Shown here one piece after another: positions 1 to 9,035 of a DNA stretch of 17,088 nt. Position numbers and translations under genes: made by a program. The stretch's first letter is position 1. Each line of letters opens with the position of its first letter. This stretch comes from Clostridiales bacterium (GTDB lineage: Bacteria; Bacillota; Clostridia; Lachnospirales; Cellulosilyticaceae): positions 1-17,088 of the forward strand of contig DYCF01000065.1 of NCBI GenBank assembly GCA_019418225.1, read 5' to 3'. Below the pieces are notes generated by a model. That model was not told where the DNA came from and did not search any database. It was given only the letters and a program-made list of their open reading frames with translations.

Positions 1-12
1 AGTCAATTCTAC

Positions 13-49
13 TTATTATCTAGGAAAGTAGAACTTTCCTAGATAATAA
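13..49. repeat. Perfect 17-bp inverted repeat with 3-nt loop
   Basis: The arms at 13-29 and 33-49 are exact reverse complements (TTATTATCTAGGAAAGT) around the loop AGA. Neither strand has a T-run directly after the hairpin, so it is not a standard intrinsic terminator. It lies immediately beyond the terminator of the giant minus-strand gene and overlaps that terminator's T-rich tail. It could be a second transcription-stopping or RNA-stabilising hairpin, or a site belonging to the gene left of the window. The palindrome is read directly; its role is unknown. Confidence 0.75.
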
Positions 50-51
50 AA

Positions 52-97
52 AAAGAAGTGCTGCGAAACTATTTTACTAGTTTCACAACACTTCTTT
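52..97 (-). terminator. Intrinsic terminator of the giant exoprotein gene
   Basis: The arms at 52-71 and 78-97 form a 20-position stem with a 6-nt loop. The two positions that are not Watson-Crick are G-U wobbles if read as minus-strand RNA but C-A mismatches as plus-strand RNA, so the hairpin is built for minus-strand transcripts. The minus-strand reading continues into a run of seven T. It starts 37 nt after the stop codon of the giant gene. Confidence 0.85.
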
Positions 98-133
98 GGT
101 CTTTTCAAATCAACTTATTATCTTATTGTTTTA

Positions 134-3100
134 TTATTTTACAATCACAATCTCTTGTGCTGAAGGTACCCAGATTACATTTGCACCGAGTCTCTCAGAA
201 ATATATCTGATTGGCACCATTGTTCTGCCGTTCATAATCATAGGTGCTGCTCCAAAACCTTCAATTTCTTTATTAATTGTCATTTCAAGTGTTTGGTCAC
301 CCATTGCGATACCCACTGTTTTTTTCTTATTATCCCATTTGATTTCTGCGCCAAACGCTTCTGCAATAAATCTTAGTGGGACCATTGTTCTTTCTTCTAC
401 AATTACAGGTGCTGCATCTAATGCATGATTGTTATCATTAATGATTGATGTTTTATTGTTAATTACCAGATTAATGCTAGTAAAGCCTTCTGTTTTAGCC
501 ACAAAATAGTTACCTGTTTCATTTACATATGTTGAAACTGTTCCTTTTTCTGCATCTAATTTACCACCGAAGAGTTTAATTGCAAGCTCTCCTTTTTCAT
601 TTACATCAATTTTTACAATCGCAAGCTTATCTGTATCATTGATAGCTGCTTTATCTACTGTTAATGTCAGCATTGCAGGCTCTGTAAAATCTTTACTTGC
701 AACAGCTACACCTGCTGTCATAATCATATTGTTATTTTTCTCATTATAAGCTTTAACAGCTTTAGCCACAGCATCACTTACTTTAGCAAATGTTACTTCT
801 ATCTTTGATTTTGTTACAACACTTGTACCTGCTAATGTTTTGTCTTCTGTCTTATTAGGTTGACTGCTTGATGAACTACTACCTGATGAACCGCTTCCTG
901 ATTCGTCATCGGATGAATCATTTGGTGGTGTACTTGGTTTATCATTTGGTGTATCGCTTTCTTGTTTTTCTGTACACACGACATCTTTTCGATCACGTAT
1001 ACGAATACGAGGTGCGATTCCGGCAAACGATTCGTCATAAGAAGCAAGCCCTACTACCGTAATGTCATTTCCTACTATTGCGTGCTCTACATCATATGAT
1101 GTTGTAATGTAACCATCAATAAATACTCTTGCTGTATCTCCAGCCTTATCTTTAACCATAATAGTTTGAATCAGTCCATTTTCTTTTTCCACTGCTACGA
1201 TATTACCACTAAGTGAAATTAATTTACCAAGTACTGACCCGTCATTAATTTGTTTTGCTGTAACCACTTCAGGCGCAACTACTCCACCTGTACCTATCTT
1301 TTCAATAGATGTTACTGCAAGCTGTCTTTCACCTTGGTAAGAACTTGTTGTTCCTGTGACACGTACTTTATCACCAATTTTAAAGTCACCTGAAACAGGG
1401 AAACAGTTAATACCTGCTGTCTCATCTTGAATATAAATACAGTCGAAGAATGCTGTATCCTTATCGTATCCTGATGCATTTGAAGTCACAATACCTTCTA
1501 CAGTATATTTAATGCCTTCACTTTCTTCTGCCTGTACTTCACTAATTGATGTGATTTCAGTTGGGTTTATAAATTTAACTAGGTTTTCACAGATGTTATA
1601 ATTTGAATAATTCTTTTCTGCATTTGTATCTTCTACTGTTACTTGTACTTCAAAGTTTGACATGAATGCTGCACCTGAAACAACGATAAGCCCTTGGCTG
1701 CCGATTTGCTCTGATGCAAGCACTAAGAGTCTGTCATCCCCTTCTGCAACTGGATATTTAGGTATATCATCTCCAGCTACGCCTACTTTATCTGTATTCT
1801 TTGAATAAGTTGTAGCATGCCCATATACAACTGGTGTTACTGTTTCTGGTATTTCACTTGTTGGATTTCCTGCTTCATCAACTGTATAAATAGAAGCGCC
1901 ACCATATTGACTAAATACTTGTGAATAAAGTGTATCATTAGGATGTTCTTCATCTACTTCAACGCCTTCCATAAGGAAGCTGTCTAAGTTGTAAGTTGAG
2001 AAGTAAAGTCTATAAGACTGTCCGCCATTTGATGTATTATCATTTGTACCATCATCACCAATTCTAATGCTTGAACCAAGCGCTGCTAATAGTTTGTTTT
2101 GTTGTGCTGACATATGATCTTCTTCTGGGAATTGGCCATAGCTTTCATAAACATCTGACCATCCTGCAACAACCACTGTTCCGCCAGCTTGATTAAATGC
2201 TTTGATAGCTGCTATTTCAGCATCTGTATAATTTAAATAAGGGTCACGTAATGCTGAACCATTGCGTCTTGAAGGTGCAGTAAGGACTAATGCTTTATAT
2301 TTACCTTCTGCATTTTCGCATGCTTTAATTAAATCTTCACTTGTATTAAGTTGTACTGTACGCACACTTTGTCCCGCTGCAAGTTCACCGAAGTTACCCA
2401 TTGAATCTTTGTAATTTCCAGCTACATATTCATTATAATGTGACGCATCAATACCAATATAAGCTAGTTTTGAAGCTTCTAATATATCTAATGTAATGTC
2501 TTTTGTAAATGTAAGTTCTTCACCACTTACTTCAATTACAGCTGTTACAGTAATTGTTGTCATTTTTGCCACTTCTGGCATAAAGCCGTAAGTCACATCG
2601 ATTGAACTTGATGAAGGAATAGTTTTTACTTCATTATCTGTATATAAGATTTGTGAACCGTTTGTTGTATAAGTAATCTTTTTAACTTTTACATCTGCAG
2701 ATTCTGCATTAAAAAGATTTGTTGTAAGTGTAAGTTCTTCCCCTGTAACAGGTGTTGAAGTCCCACATTCTACAGAAGAAATACCTATTTTCATGGTTTC
2801 GCCAACCCATACTGGTGCTGTTACAGCAAGATCGCCATCTTCCTGTGTCACGCGGATGTAGTAATAGCTTACTGCATCTGAAGCATCCATCTTGCAGCTT
2901 AAAACACCTGATTCAAGCTCTGCAGCATTATCCCATGTATAAGCTACTTTACCTGAGTTAACAATAACTTCTACTTTTGAAATTTTATCCATGCTATCAG
3001 GATCATTCACTTCAACATTTATTTCTACTGTCTCAGGTTTTTCTGATATGATTGACCCTAATTGCTCACCATTAAGTGTATAGTAGATTTCAAGGTTTTT

Positions 3101-5524
3101 ATCTTCTGTTGCATACATACGTCTTTCACGAATCGCATTATATAAACCTTGTTCTGTAAAGTCATCTGTTAAAATAACGTCGCGGGCATCATTGGCATTT
3201 CCCCATTTACCTTTATGGTTATCTTGGTTGTTTGTAGGTGCCACATGCCATCCTTTATCTAACGCGATTGTATATTGTTCATAACTTGGATAATATCCGC
3301 CAGAGCCGATAGCTCCTTCTCCATTTCCGACCTCAACCATTTTTACACGTGTATCAATTGTTGCATTCCAATACGCGAAATCTGCAAATGTACCAAATGT
3401 TTTACCAGGGTGATTAAGTTGTGAAAGTGAATCTTCACCCTCAGGTTGGCTTAAAAGGTTATAATATGCTTTTAAGCCAGCATCATTTGTTTTGTTATTA
3501 AGTGTTGCATTATTACGTGAAACGATACCTGGTGTATTAAATGTATTGATATGACCAGGGCCACCTGACCATGTCATCTCAAAGCCACCAAGCGCAATTA
3601 CATCTGTATTTTCAGCATTGAACTCATTCACAGTATTCTTGAACTTATTCCATATTGCTTGACTATTTGCTGTTGCCTTACTCATATCATAAAGCGCTTC
3701 TTCAGGATTAGCTGCAGTTTTTTCATCAAAGTAGTTTGAGTGATCTGTAAAGGCCACGAAATCTACATTTGCTGACTCTGGAAGATTCTTAATATAATCT
3801 AACGCCGCTTCAAGTGTTCCTGAACCATCTGAATATGTTGTATGTGAATGAAGCTGACCAAAGTAAAGTTGTGCTTCTGCTTCTCCTACTGTAAATGACC
3901 ATGATTTAGTAGTTTCTTTTCCATCTGCACGTTTTAACACTACTGTCACATTGTAACGTTTATCTTCAAGTTCTACAGTAGGTATGTAAGATGCTTCATT
4001 ACCCTCTACTGTCATTTCAGCATTTTCAACAAGCGTTGTTGAACCTGCTTTAAGTGTAAGGCTTACTGTTGGGTTTTCACCTGCATTACCAAATGCCACA
4101 GTAATCTCTGGTTTTTTATTATCCCCTGTTTGGCTTCCTTCTGCAGGTGTTACCTTATTGATAACAGGAATATCAATAACTGTAATCTCAGCCGTAGCTG
4201 AAATTGCTTGCTCCTTAAGATCAGTAGCTGCAACGCTTACTATTAATTTATCGCCTTTTACCTTTTCAGCAGGAATAACTGCTGTGTATACATCATTTTC
4301 TAAAGTTACCTCAAGTGCTGTTTCATCAAGCGTAACACTTACATCTTCTTTCACGCCAAATACTGCATCAATTGTAAATCTTAATTCATATGGTTCATTT
4401 GCTGAAGCCTTAAATGATCCTGTAAAGTTTACAGTTGGCTCATTTACAACACCTTCTGTTAATGAAGTATTTGAACATGGATAGAATTTAAAAGTAAAAA
4501 TATCCTTATCTGTTTCATTATGCTTGCTATATGTTTTATAAGATCCTGAGTAGTATTCAAGATATTGGCTATATTTATCATTAAATTTTGCTGTGCGGCT
4601 TTCCATTGAATAACCGCCATTGTAGCTTTCAAGTTTCCAGTCCGCATCGTCTGATGCTTCTTTTTGATAAAAGGCATTGCTACCTGTACCATTTGAGCAA
4701 AGATACCCATCATTTTCTGTTCTAAAACGGAAGTATTCTCCATTTGTCTCTACTGTAAATACACGTGCTCCATTAGAAGCATCTACTGTATTATAGCTTA
4801 CCTTAGCTGCTACACTTTCTACTGAAGGACTTGTTTCATTATCATCCTGACCAGCAAGAACGCCTTTAGCAGATACATTGTAGATGACTACTTCATCGCC
4901 ATCTTTAAGATTCACCTGTTCTCCTGATGAATCTCCTTCTGTTGGTGGTATCTCTTCCTCGCCTGCTTCTCCTGTATACTTAAAGAGCGCAAAGTTTGTA
5001 ATATAACCTGCATTATTAGCAACAGTTGAATTCTTATACGCTCTTATCTTATACCCTACGCCTTTATTAACTGCTAGTATAACTGTATCTTCACCTGCGC
5101 CCTTAAATGCAAAAGTACCATCTTCTAGGCCTTCAAATTCCCAGTTATATTCGCCATTTTTTATACCATTTTCATTACCACCCTTTGGCGCAATATAAAT
5201 TCCGCTTGGATCAGCAATCTTTACTGTTTCATCTTCATTAACAGTAATTGTCCATGCTTCCCTTGCACTATTTGTATTAAGTGACGTCAATTCCTTGGTA
5301 GTAACCCATGTTCCATCCAATTTATCAGGATAATACGTACCATTAATACCTGCATCTGCAACTAGGATATATTGTCCTGTTGTAACCTCTTGTCTTGTTG
5401 TGATTTGCTTATAGCTTCCCATGTCTACGCCAACTTCTGCCATTAAATTGCTAGGCAGTATGTTGAAAATCATAAGAAACACAAGAAGCATGCTCACACT
5501 CCTTTGTTTGAATTTGTTAAACAT
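134..5524 (-). CDS. Giant secreted PHP-domain (CehA/McbA-type) metallohydrolase with C-terminal stalk domain
   Basis: This is a secreted protein of about 1,796 aa, roughly 190 kDa. Residue numbers here count from an ATG at 5548, eight codons upstream of the start chosen. The signal peptide is residues 9-37 (KFKQR, then a hydrophobic stretch ending near LMA). Two beta-rich domains follow (about 46-193 and 213-357), then Ig-like segments (about 370-555). The PHP domain (about 561-815) keeps its metal-binding motifs: H567-S-H569 with D574, D602-H603, E657, H666, H713, and D776/H778. After further beta domains come a glutamine-amidotransferase-like segment (about 1028-1325), OB-fold-like segments (about 1331-1524; the first resembles YhcR-type OB domains), a Ser/Asp/Pro-rich linker (1529-1570) and a copper-amine-oxidase-N-type stalk domain (about 1690-1804). 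PHP domains hydrolyse phosphoesters, but the substrate cannot be read from the sequence. There is no LPXTG or SLH anchor. The start is moved downstream because the AGGGAG Shine-Dalgarno lies inside the longer reading frame; a TTG at 5530 is an alternative. Confidence 0.85.
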   Translation of the reverse strand: MFNKFKQRSVSMLLVFLMIFNILPSNLMAEVGVDMGSYKQITTRQEVTTGQYILVADAGINGTYYPDKLDGTWVTTKELTSLNTNSAREAWTITVNEDETVKIADPSGIYIAPKGGNENGIKNGEYNWEFEGLEDGTFAFKGAGEDTVILAVNKGVGYKIRAYKNSTVANNAGYITNFALFKYTGEAGEEEIPPTEGDSSGEQVNLKDGDEVVIYNVSAKGVLAGQDDNETSPSVESVAAKVSYNTVDASNGARVFTVETNGEYFRFRTENDGYLCSNGTGSNAFYQKEASDDADWKLESYNGGYSMESRTAKFNDKYSQYLEYYSGSYKTYSKHNETDKDIFTFKFYPCSNTSLTEGVVNEPTVNFTGSFKASANEPYELRFTIDAVFGVKEDVSVTLDETALEVTLENDVYTAVIPAEKVKGDKLIVSVAATDLKEQAISATAEITVIDIPVINKVTPAEGSQTGDNKKPEITVAFGNAGENPTVSLTLKAGSTTLVENAEMTVEGNEASYIPTVELEDKRYNVTVVLKRADGKETTKSWSFTVGEAEAQLYFGQLHSHTTYSDGSGTLEAALDYIKNLPESANVDFVAFTDHSNYFDEKTAANPEEALYDMSKATANSQAIWNKFKNTVNEFNAENTDVIALGGFEMTWSGGPGHINTFNTPGIVSRNNATLNNKTNDAGLKAYYNLLSQPEGEDSLSQLNHPGKTFGTFADFAYWNATIDTRVKMVEVGNGEGAIGSGGYYPSYEQYTIALDKGWHVAPTNNQDNHKGKWGNANDARDVILTDDFTEQGLYNAIRERRMYATEDKNLEIYYTLNGEQLGSIISEKPETVEINVEVNDPDSMDKISKVEVIVNSGKVAYTWDNAAELESGVLSCKMDASDAVSYYYIRVTQEDGDLAVTAPVWVGETMKIGISSVECGTSTPVTGEELTLTTNLFNAESADVKVKKITYTTNGSQILYTDNEVKTIPSSSSIDVTYGFMPEVAKMTTITVTAVIEVSGEELTFTKDITLDILEASKLAYIGIDASHYNEYVAGNYKDSMGNFGELAAGQSVRTVQLNTSEDLIKACENAEGKYKALVLTAPSRRNGSALRDPYLNYTDAEIAAIKAFNQAGGTVVVAGWSDVYESYGQFPEEDHMSAQQNKLLAALGSSIRIGDDGTNDNTSNGGQSYRLYFSTYNLDSFLMEGVEVDEEHPNDTLYSQVFSQYGGASIYTVDEAGNPTSEIPETVTPVVYGHATTYSKNTDKVGVAGDDIPKYPVAEGDDRLLVLASEQIGSQGLIVVSGAAFMSNFEVQVTVEDTNAEKNYSNYNICENLVKFINPTEITSISEVQAEESEGIKYTVEGIVTSNASGYDKDTAFFDCIYIQDETAGINCFPVSGDFKIGDKVRVTGTTSSYQGERQLAVTSIEKIGTGGVVAPEVVTAKQINDGSVLGKLISLSGNIVAVEKENGLIQTIMVKDKAGDTARVFIDGYITTSYDVEHAIVGNDITVVGLASYDESFAGIAPRIRIRDRKDVVCTEKQESDTPNDKPSTPPNDSSDDESGSGSSGSSSSSSQPNKTEDKTLAGTSVVTKSKIEVTFAKVSDAVAKAVKAYNEKNNNMIMTAGVAVASKDFTEPAMLTLTVDKAAINDTDKLAIVKIDVNEKGELAIKLFGGKLDAEKGTVSTYVNETGNYFVAKTEGFTSINLVINNKTSIINDNNHALDAAPVIVEERTMVPLRFIAEAFGAEIKWDNKKKTVGIAMGDQTLEMTINKEIEGFGAAPMIMNGRTMVPIRYISERLGANVIWVPSAQEIVIVK

Positions 5525-5536
5525 AATCAAAATCAT

Positions 5537-5542
5537 CTCCCT
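5537..5542 (-). promoter_or_regulatory. Shine-Dalgarno AGGGAG that fixes the giant gene's start
   Basis: AGGGAG occupies 5542-5537 on the minus strand, inside codons 3-4 of the longest reading frame, so the ATG at 5548 cannot use it. The ATG at 5536 abuts it with no spacing. Usable starts are a TTG at 5530 (6-nt spacing) or an ATG at 5524 (12-nt spacing). Upstream of 5548 there is only a weak, distant GGAAT-like match. Confidence 0.6.
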
Positions 5543-5731
5543 TTTCATCTTATATCTACTTATTCCAAAGCATTCTCACTATTTTAAATTCATTTTTATG
5601 TCTTTTTCTACCCTTATTTAGTTAAATTTTTGTAAACTTTAATTTAATATTTAATTCTAGTTCACTTCTATCGACATATATCACATAAATTGTTAAACTA
5701 CACATAAAGAAACAATGAAGGGAGATTTATT

Positions 5732-7078
5732 GTGACAAGTAAAAAAATAACTTTGAATAAAAATAAAATCATGACTTATGCAGTTCTATTGGCATCTATA
5801 TTACTCTTAATAGGACTTTTCTTCCTTGGTCATGTAGATAAAGAGGATACCGAAAGCTGCACTGGTATCGTTAAAAGTGCAGAAGCTGAAACTATATCCG
5901 TACAGGTTTCAACAGGAAAATATCTAGGGCAAACATTTGAAATCCAACTTAAGCCTACTGAATCCATTCCTCAAAACGGTTCAACCATTGCCTTACAAAT
6001 CAAAAACACGCATGAAGGCCTTATGGCATATATCGTAAATGGCTATGCTACCTACGAATCAGGTATTGTAAAAGAAATTCTTTCTGATTCATGTACCGTA
6101 GACCCTATTGCAGAAAATACTTATCGCGGTGAACAAACCCTCTCCGTACATATTAAATCAGGTCAATATGCTGGCATGGATTTCATGGTTACCAATGCCG
6201 TAGGGCCTATTTATAATCAACCTATGGAGGTAGGTGATAAAGTCTCTGTTATTTTATCTACCGACTTCGATGGTTCAGTCAGAGGAAGTATTTATGAGTA
6301 CAATCGAACAACTGCTGTCTGCGTAATTCTTGGACTCTTTTTCCTATTTACATTACTTGTAGGCGGAAAAACAGGGGCTAAATCACTTCTAGGACTTGTG
6401 ATTACACTTATTTCACTATTATTTATCCTTCTACCACTCTTACTTAAAGGATATCCTACACTTATAACAACTTTCGTTATATGCGCAACTGTGGCATTAC
6501 TGTCATTGATATTACTCGGTGGGATTCAAGAAAAAACCATCTGTGCCTTCTTAGGAACAGTATTTGGCATGATTTTCGCCATTATTTTTGCTGCACTCGT
6601 TGGAAAACTAGCACGCATCGACGGTTTACGAATGGAATACGCCGAAGCACTTTTACAGCTTAGACAAACAGGTGCCTCAAACGTAGGTATCAAAAATATT
6701 GTTACAGCAGGCGTTATGATTAGTGCCCTCGGTGCCGTAATGGACGTTGCCATGAGCATCAGCTCCTCTATGGCTGAAATTAACCGCGTTAATCCAAACC
6801 TAACACGCCGTCAGCTTTGGTCATCCGGTATGCACATTGCTCGTGATATGGTGGGAACAATGACAAATACACTCGTCCTTGCAATCTTCGGCAGCAGCTT
6901 AATGCTTATTCTTTATCTCTATTCACTAGAGCTCTCTGCAAACCAGTTTATTAGTTCATCCTATCTTTCCCTAGAACTCATAAGCTCCATCGCAAGTTCA
7001 ATAGGCATCATCCTTTCAGTTCCACTAACTGTAACGATTTGTGTCTTAGTTCTTAAAAATAAAAACCAAGCTTCATAA
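5732..7078 (+). CDS. YibE/F-family integral membrane protein
   Basis: This 448-aa protein matches the YibE/F family (Pfam PF07907 by recollection), whose biochemical role is not established. One N-terminal membrane segment (about 14-34) is followed by an extracytoplasmic domain (about 36-190). That domain contains two related beta-rich halves, each with a 'TGKYLGQTFEI / SGQYAGMDFMV' motif. About seven further hydrophobic segments follow between 193 and 441. The family's signature region SALGAVMDVAMSISSS is at 331-346. The start is GTG at 5732, supported by GGGAG at 5720-5724 with 7-nt spacing; no ATG gives the full N-terminus. It is divergent from the giant exoprotein gene and has its own terminator, so it appears monocistronic. 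I see no convincing promoter in the AT-rich 207-bp gap upstream. A transport role is possible but only inferred from topology. Confidence 0.85.
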   Translation: MTSKKITLNKNKIMTYAVLLASILLLIGLFFLGHVDKEDTESCTGIVKSAEAETISVQVSTGKYLGQTFEIQLKPTESIPQNGSTIALQIKNTHEGLMAYIVNGYATYESGIVKEILSDSCTVDPIAENTYRGEQTLSVHIKSGQYAGMDFMVTNAVGPIYNQPMEVGDKVSVILSTDFDGSVRGSIYEYNRTTAVCVILGLFFLFTLLVGGKTGAKSLLGLVITLISLLFILLPLLLKGYPTLITTFVICATVALLSLILLGGIQEKTICAFLGTVFGMIFAIIFAALVGKLARIDGLRMEYAEALLQLRQTGASNVGIKNIVTAGVMISALGAVMDVAMSISSSMAEINRVNPNLTRRQLWSSGMHIARDMVGTMTNTLVLAIFGSSLMLILYLYSLELSANQFISSSYLSLELISSIASSIGIILSVPLTVTICVLVLKNKNQAS

Positions 7079-7109
7079 AGAAGTGTTAATCAGTTACTTT
7101 AAAAACTAA

Positions 7110-7153
7110 AGAAGAGGCATATCAAACTATCTAGTAGTTTTGATATGCCTCTT
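7110..7153. terminator. Probable bidirectional terminator between convergent genes
   Basis: The arms at 7110-7128 and 7134-7153 pair over 19 bp with one bulged base and a 5-nt loop (TCTAG). The plus-strand tail is T-rich but interrupted (CTTGTCTTTATC). The minus-strand tail is CTTTAGTTTTT. It sits 31 nt after the yibE/F-type gene and downstream of araA on the opposite strand, so it could end both transcripts. Confidence 0.7.
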
Positions 7154-7228
7154 CCTTGTCTTTATCTATTTGGTATAAAACTTATACCCTTACTACTTCT
7201 TCAGCCCTAACCGCCCCCTTAAGCTGTT

Positions 7229-7378
7229 CGAAAATGCTGCCGCCTACCCTCAACCCTGGCTGGTGTGGATAAGATAGATATATAATTTTATCTCGACTTC
7301 GACCGTAGGGAGGGAGAAGGAAAACTATATATCTATCTTATCCATGCCACCTACACAAAAAAGGCGGCAGCACTTTCG
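7229..7378. repeat. Non-coding structured repeat, copy 1 (downstream of araA)
   Basis: This is a nested palindrome 18 nt past the araA stop. The outer stem pairs 7229-7244 with 7363-7378 (CGAAAATGCTGCCGCC, 15 of 16 positions). The inner stem pairs 7266-7284 with 7326-7344, 19 perfect base pairs, extended on both sides by wobbles and an A/T block. A 31-nt loop (7290-7320) carries the family core CTCGACTTCGACC (7292-7304) and AGGGAGGGAG. The loop is 28/31 identical to that of copy 3, while the stem sequence differs yet still pairs. TGTGGATAA at 7264-7272 is a perfect DnaA-box sequence. No coding potential is apparent. The strand of action could not be decided: wobble pairs favour neither strand. 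Confidence 0.8.
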
Positions 7379-7396
7379 CAACCACCTTTCATATTT

Positions 7397-8887
7397 TTAT
7401 TTAAATGCAATACTATTCCAACGAAGTTCATTTTTAAAGTTACGAATCGTTGTATCTTTATCAATATAAACAGCTTCAATACCCATAGCTGCTGCCCAGT
7501 CTCCCATTTGCTCTGCTGTTAAATCATAAGAGAATGCAGTATGATGTGCACCACCTGCTAAAATCCATGCTTCTGCACCAGTTGTTAAGTTTGGTTCTGG
7601 TCTCCAAAAAGCTGAAGCTACTGGTAATTTAGGCATTGGTGTATCTTGTGGTAAACACTCTACTTCATTGATAATGAGTCTAAATCTGTTACCCATATCA
7701 ATTAATGATGTTGCTACACCTCTACCTGCTTTAGAAGTAAACACAAGTCTTGCTGGGTCTTCTCTATTTCCCATTGTTAATGGACTTACTTTGATGCTTG
7801 GTTTTACATCTGCAATAGATGGACATACTTCTAACATATGTGATTGTAAAATTCCCTCTTTACCTGGCACTAAGTTATAAGTGTAGTCTTCCATAAATGA
7901 TGTTCCCTTAGCATTTTTAATACCCTTCGTCATAACTTTCATAAGGCGCACCATAGCAGCTGTTTTCCAGTCTCCTTCCGCACCGAAGCCATAACCTTTT
8001 TCCATTAAACGTTGAATTGCAAGTCCTGGTAATTGTTTAAGCCCTGCAAGCATCTCAAAGTTTGTAACAATGGCATGGTAGTTTTTCTCTACTAAGAACC
8101 TTTCAAATCCTATCTCAATAGCAGCTTGAACAGCTACATGATCTCTAAACTCTTTTTCATCTCTGCCTTCTAATAAAATATCATACTTACTATAATATTC
8201 ATCTATTAACGCATTCACATCAGAAGGATTGACACTTCTTACATATTCATCGATATCTGTAATATTGTAAGCATCAATTTCCCAACCAAATTTAATATGT
8301 GCTTCTACCTTATCCCCTTCTGTAACAGCTACATTTCTCATGTTATCTCCAACTCTTACAACACGAAGGTGACTACTTTCCATAATACCAATAGCTGTTG
8401 CCATCCAGTTTGCAATACGTTCTTGAACTTGTTTGTCTGCCCAATGACCTACAATAACCTTTCGCTCAATCCCCATACGACTCACAATATGACCAAATTC
8501 TCTATCCCCATGAGCAGATTGATTCGTATTCATGAAATCCATATCAATCGTATTATATGGAATCTCCTCATTAAACTGTGTATGTAAATGTAAAAGAGGT
8601 TTTCTATACTCTTGAAGTCCTAAAATCCATGACTTAGCTGGTGAAAACGTATGCATCCAAGTAATAACCCCAGCACACTCCTCATCTGCATTTGCTTCAT
8701 TAAAAGTTCTTCTAATAGAGGCATTATCGATTAAAGTCGGTTTTAATACAACCTCATAAGGCAAAATCCCCGATGCATTTAATCCTTCCACAATCTTAGC
8801 CGAATGCTCCGCTACAACTCTTAAACACTCTTCACCATACAAATCCTGAGATCCAGTTGCAAACCAAAATTTATACTTCTTACTCAT
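7397..8887 (-). CDS. araA: L-arabinose isomerase
   Basis: AraA converts L-arabinose to L-ribulose in the cytoplasm (EC 5.3.1.4), the first step of arabinose catabolism. The 496-aa length is typical of bacterial AraA. The four catalytic and metal-binding residues are visible: E304 in GAEGDWKTAA, E333 in SFMEDYTY, H350 in LQSHMLEVCP and H449 in LAGGAHHTAFS. The N-terminal FWFATGSQDLYGEE is also characteristic. The ATG at 8887 follows a GGAGGT Shine-Dalgarno with about 9-10 nt spacing. It lies downstream of araNPQ on the same strand but is separated from araQ by 447 bp of structured repeats, so it may be read through from the transporter promoter or from its own promoter. I found no convincing promoter in the gap. 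araB and araD are not adjacent. Confidence 0.97.
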   Translation of the reverse strand: MSKKYKFWFATGSQDLYGEECLRVVAEHSAKIVEGLNASGILPYEVVLKPTLIDNASIRRTFNEANADEECAGVITWMHTFSPAKSWILGLQEYRKPLLHLHTQFNEEIPYNTIDMDFMNTNQSAHGDREFGHIVSRMGIERKVIVGHWADKQVQERIANWMATAIGIMESSHLRVVRVGDNMRNVAVTEGDKVEAHIKFGWEIDAYNITDIDEYVRSVNPSDVNALIDEYYSKYDILLEGRDEKEFRDHVAVQAAIEIGFERFLVEKNYHAIVTNFEMLAGLKQLPGLAIQRLMEKGYGFGAEGDWKTAAMVRLMKVMTKGIKNAKGTSFMEDYTYNLVPGKEGILQSHMLEVCPSIADVKPSIKVSPLTMGNREDPARLVFTSKAGRGVATSLIDMGNRFRLIINEVECLPQDTPMPKLPVASAFWRPEPNLTTGAEAWILAGGAHHTAFSYDLTAEQMGDWAAAMGIEAVYIDKDTTIRNFKNELRWNSIAFK

Positions 8888-8931
8888 ATCAATACTACCT
8901 CCATATTATTATCCTAATATCTTTCAAATTT

Positions 8932-9016
8932 TTTTCCCAAAAATATCCACACTCCCCCCACCTAACATCCTTCATGCATGTGGGTAAATCAGACATATCC
9001 ACATCTTACCCATCTT
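8932..9016. repeat. Probable decayed or deleted copy of the structured repeat
   Basis: The segment ATATCCACACTCCCCCCACC, followed by a TGTGGGTAA at 8979-8987, aligns by eye with the left flank of copy 3 (CCCCACACTCGCGCCACT, then TGTGGATAA). The conserved core is missing. The sequence jumps from GACATA to TCCACATCTTACCCATC, whose TTACCCAT pairs with GTGGGTAA. I read this as a copy that lost its loop, abutting copy 2. The two ATATCCACA sequences (8943-8951 and 8995-9003) are one-mismatch DnaA boxes. The homology is weaker than for the other copies. Confidence 0.45.
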
Positions 9017-9035
9017 ATTACCGCTCAACTAACCT

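Noticed and set aside
96..428. 110-aa hydrophobic open frame antisense to the giant gene
   Set aside because: It is an antisense shadow of the stalk-domain coding sequence, which matches a known family on the other strand.
832..1062. His/Met/Gln-rich and Tyr-rich short frames on both strands
   Set aside because: They arise from the low-complexity Ser/Asp linker codons of the giant gene read in other frames.
5549..5731. Promoters in the gap between the giant gene and the YibE/F gene
   Set aside because: TTTACA- and TTGTAA-like -35 boxes have no -10 at proper spacing; the gap is AT-rich, so partial matches are expected by chance.
8888..9035. Separate promoter for araA
   Set aside because: TTGAAA and TATTAT-like sequences exist but none at a 16-18 nt spacing, so I do not call one.
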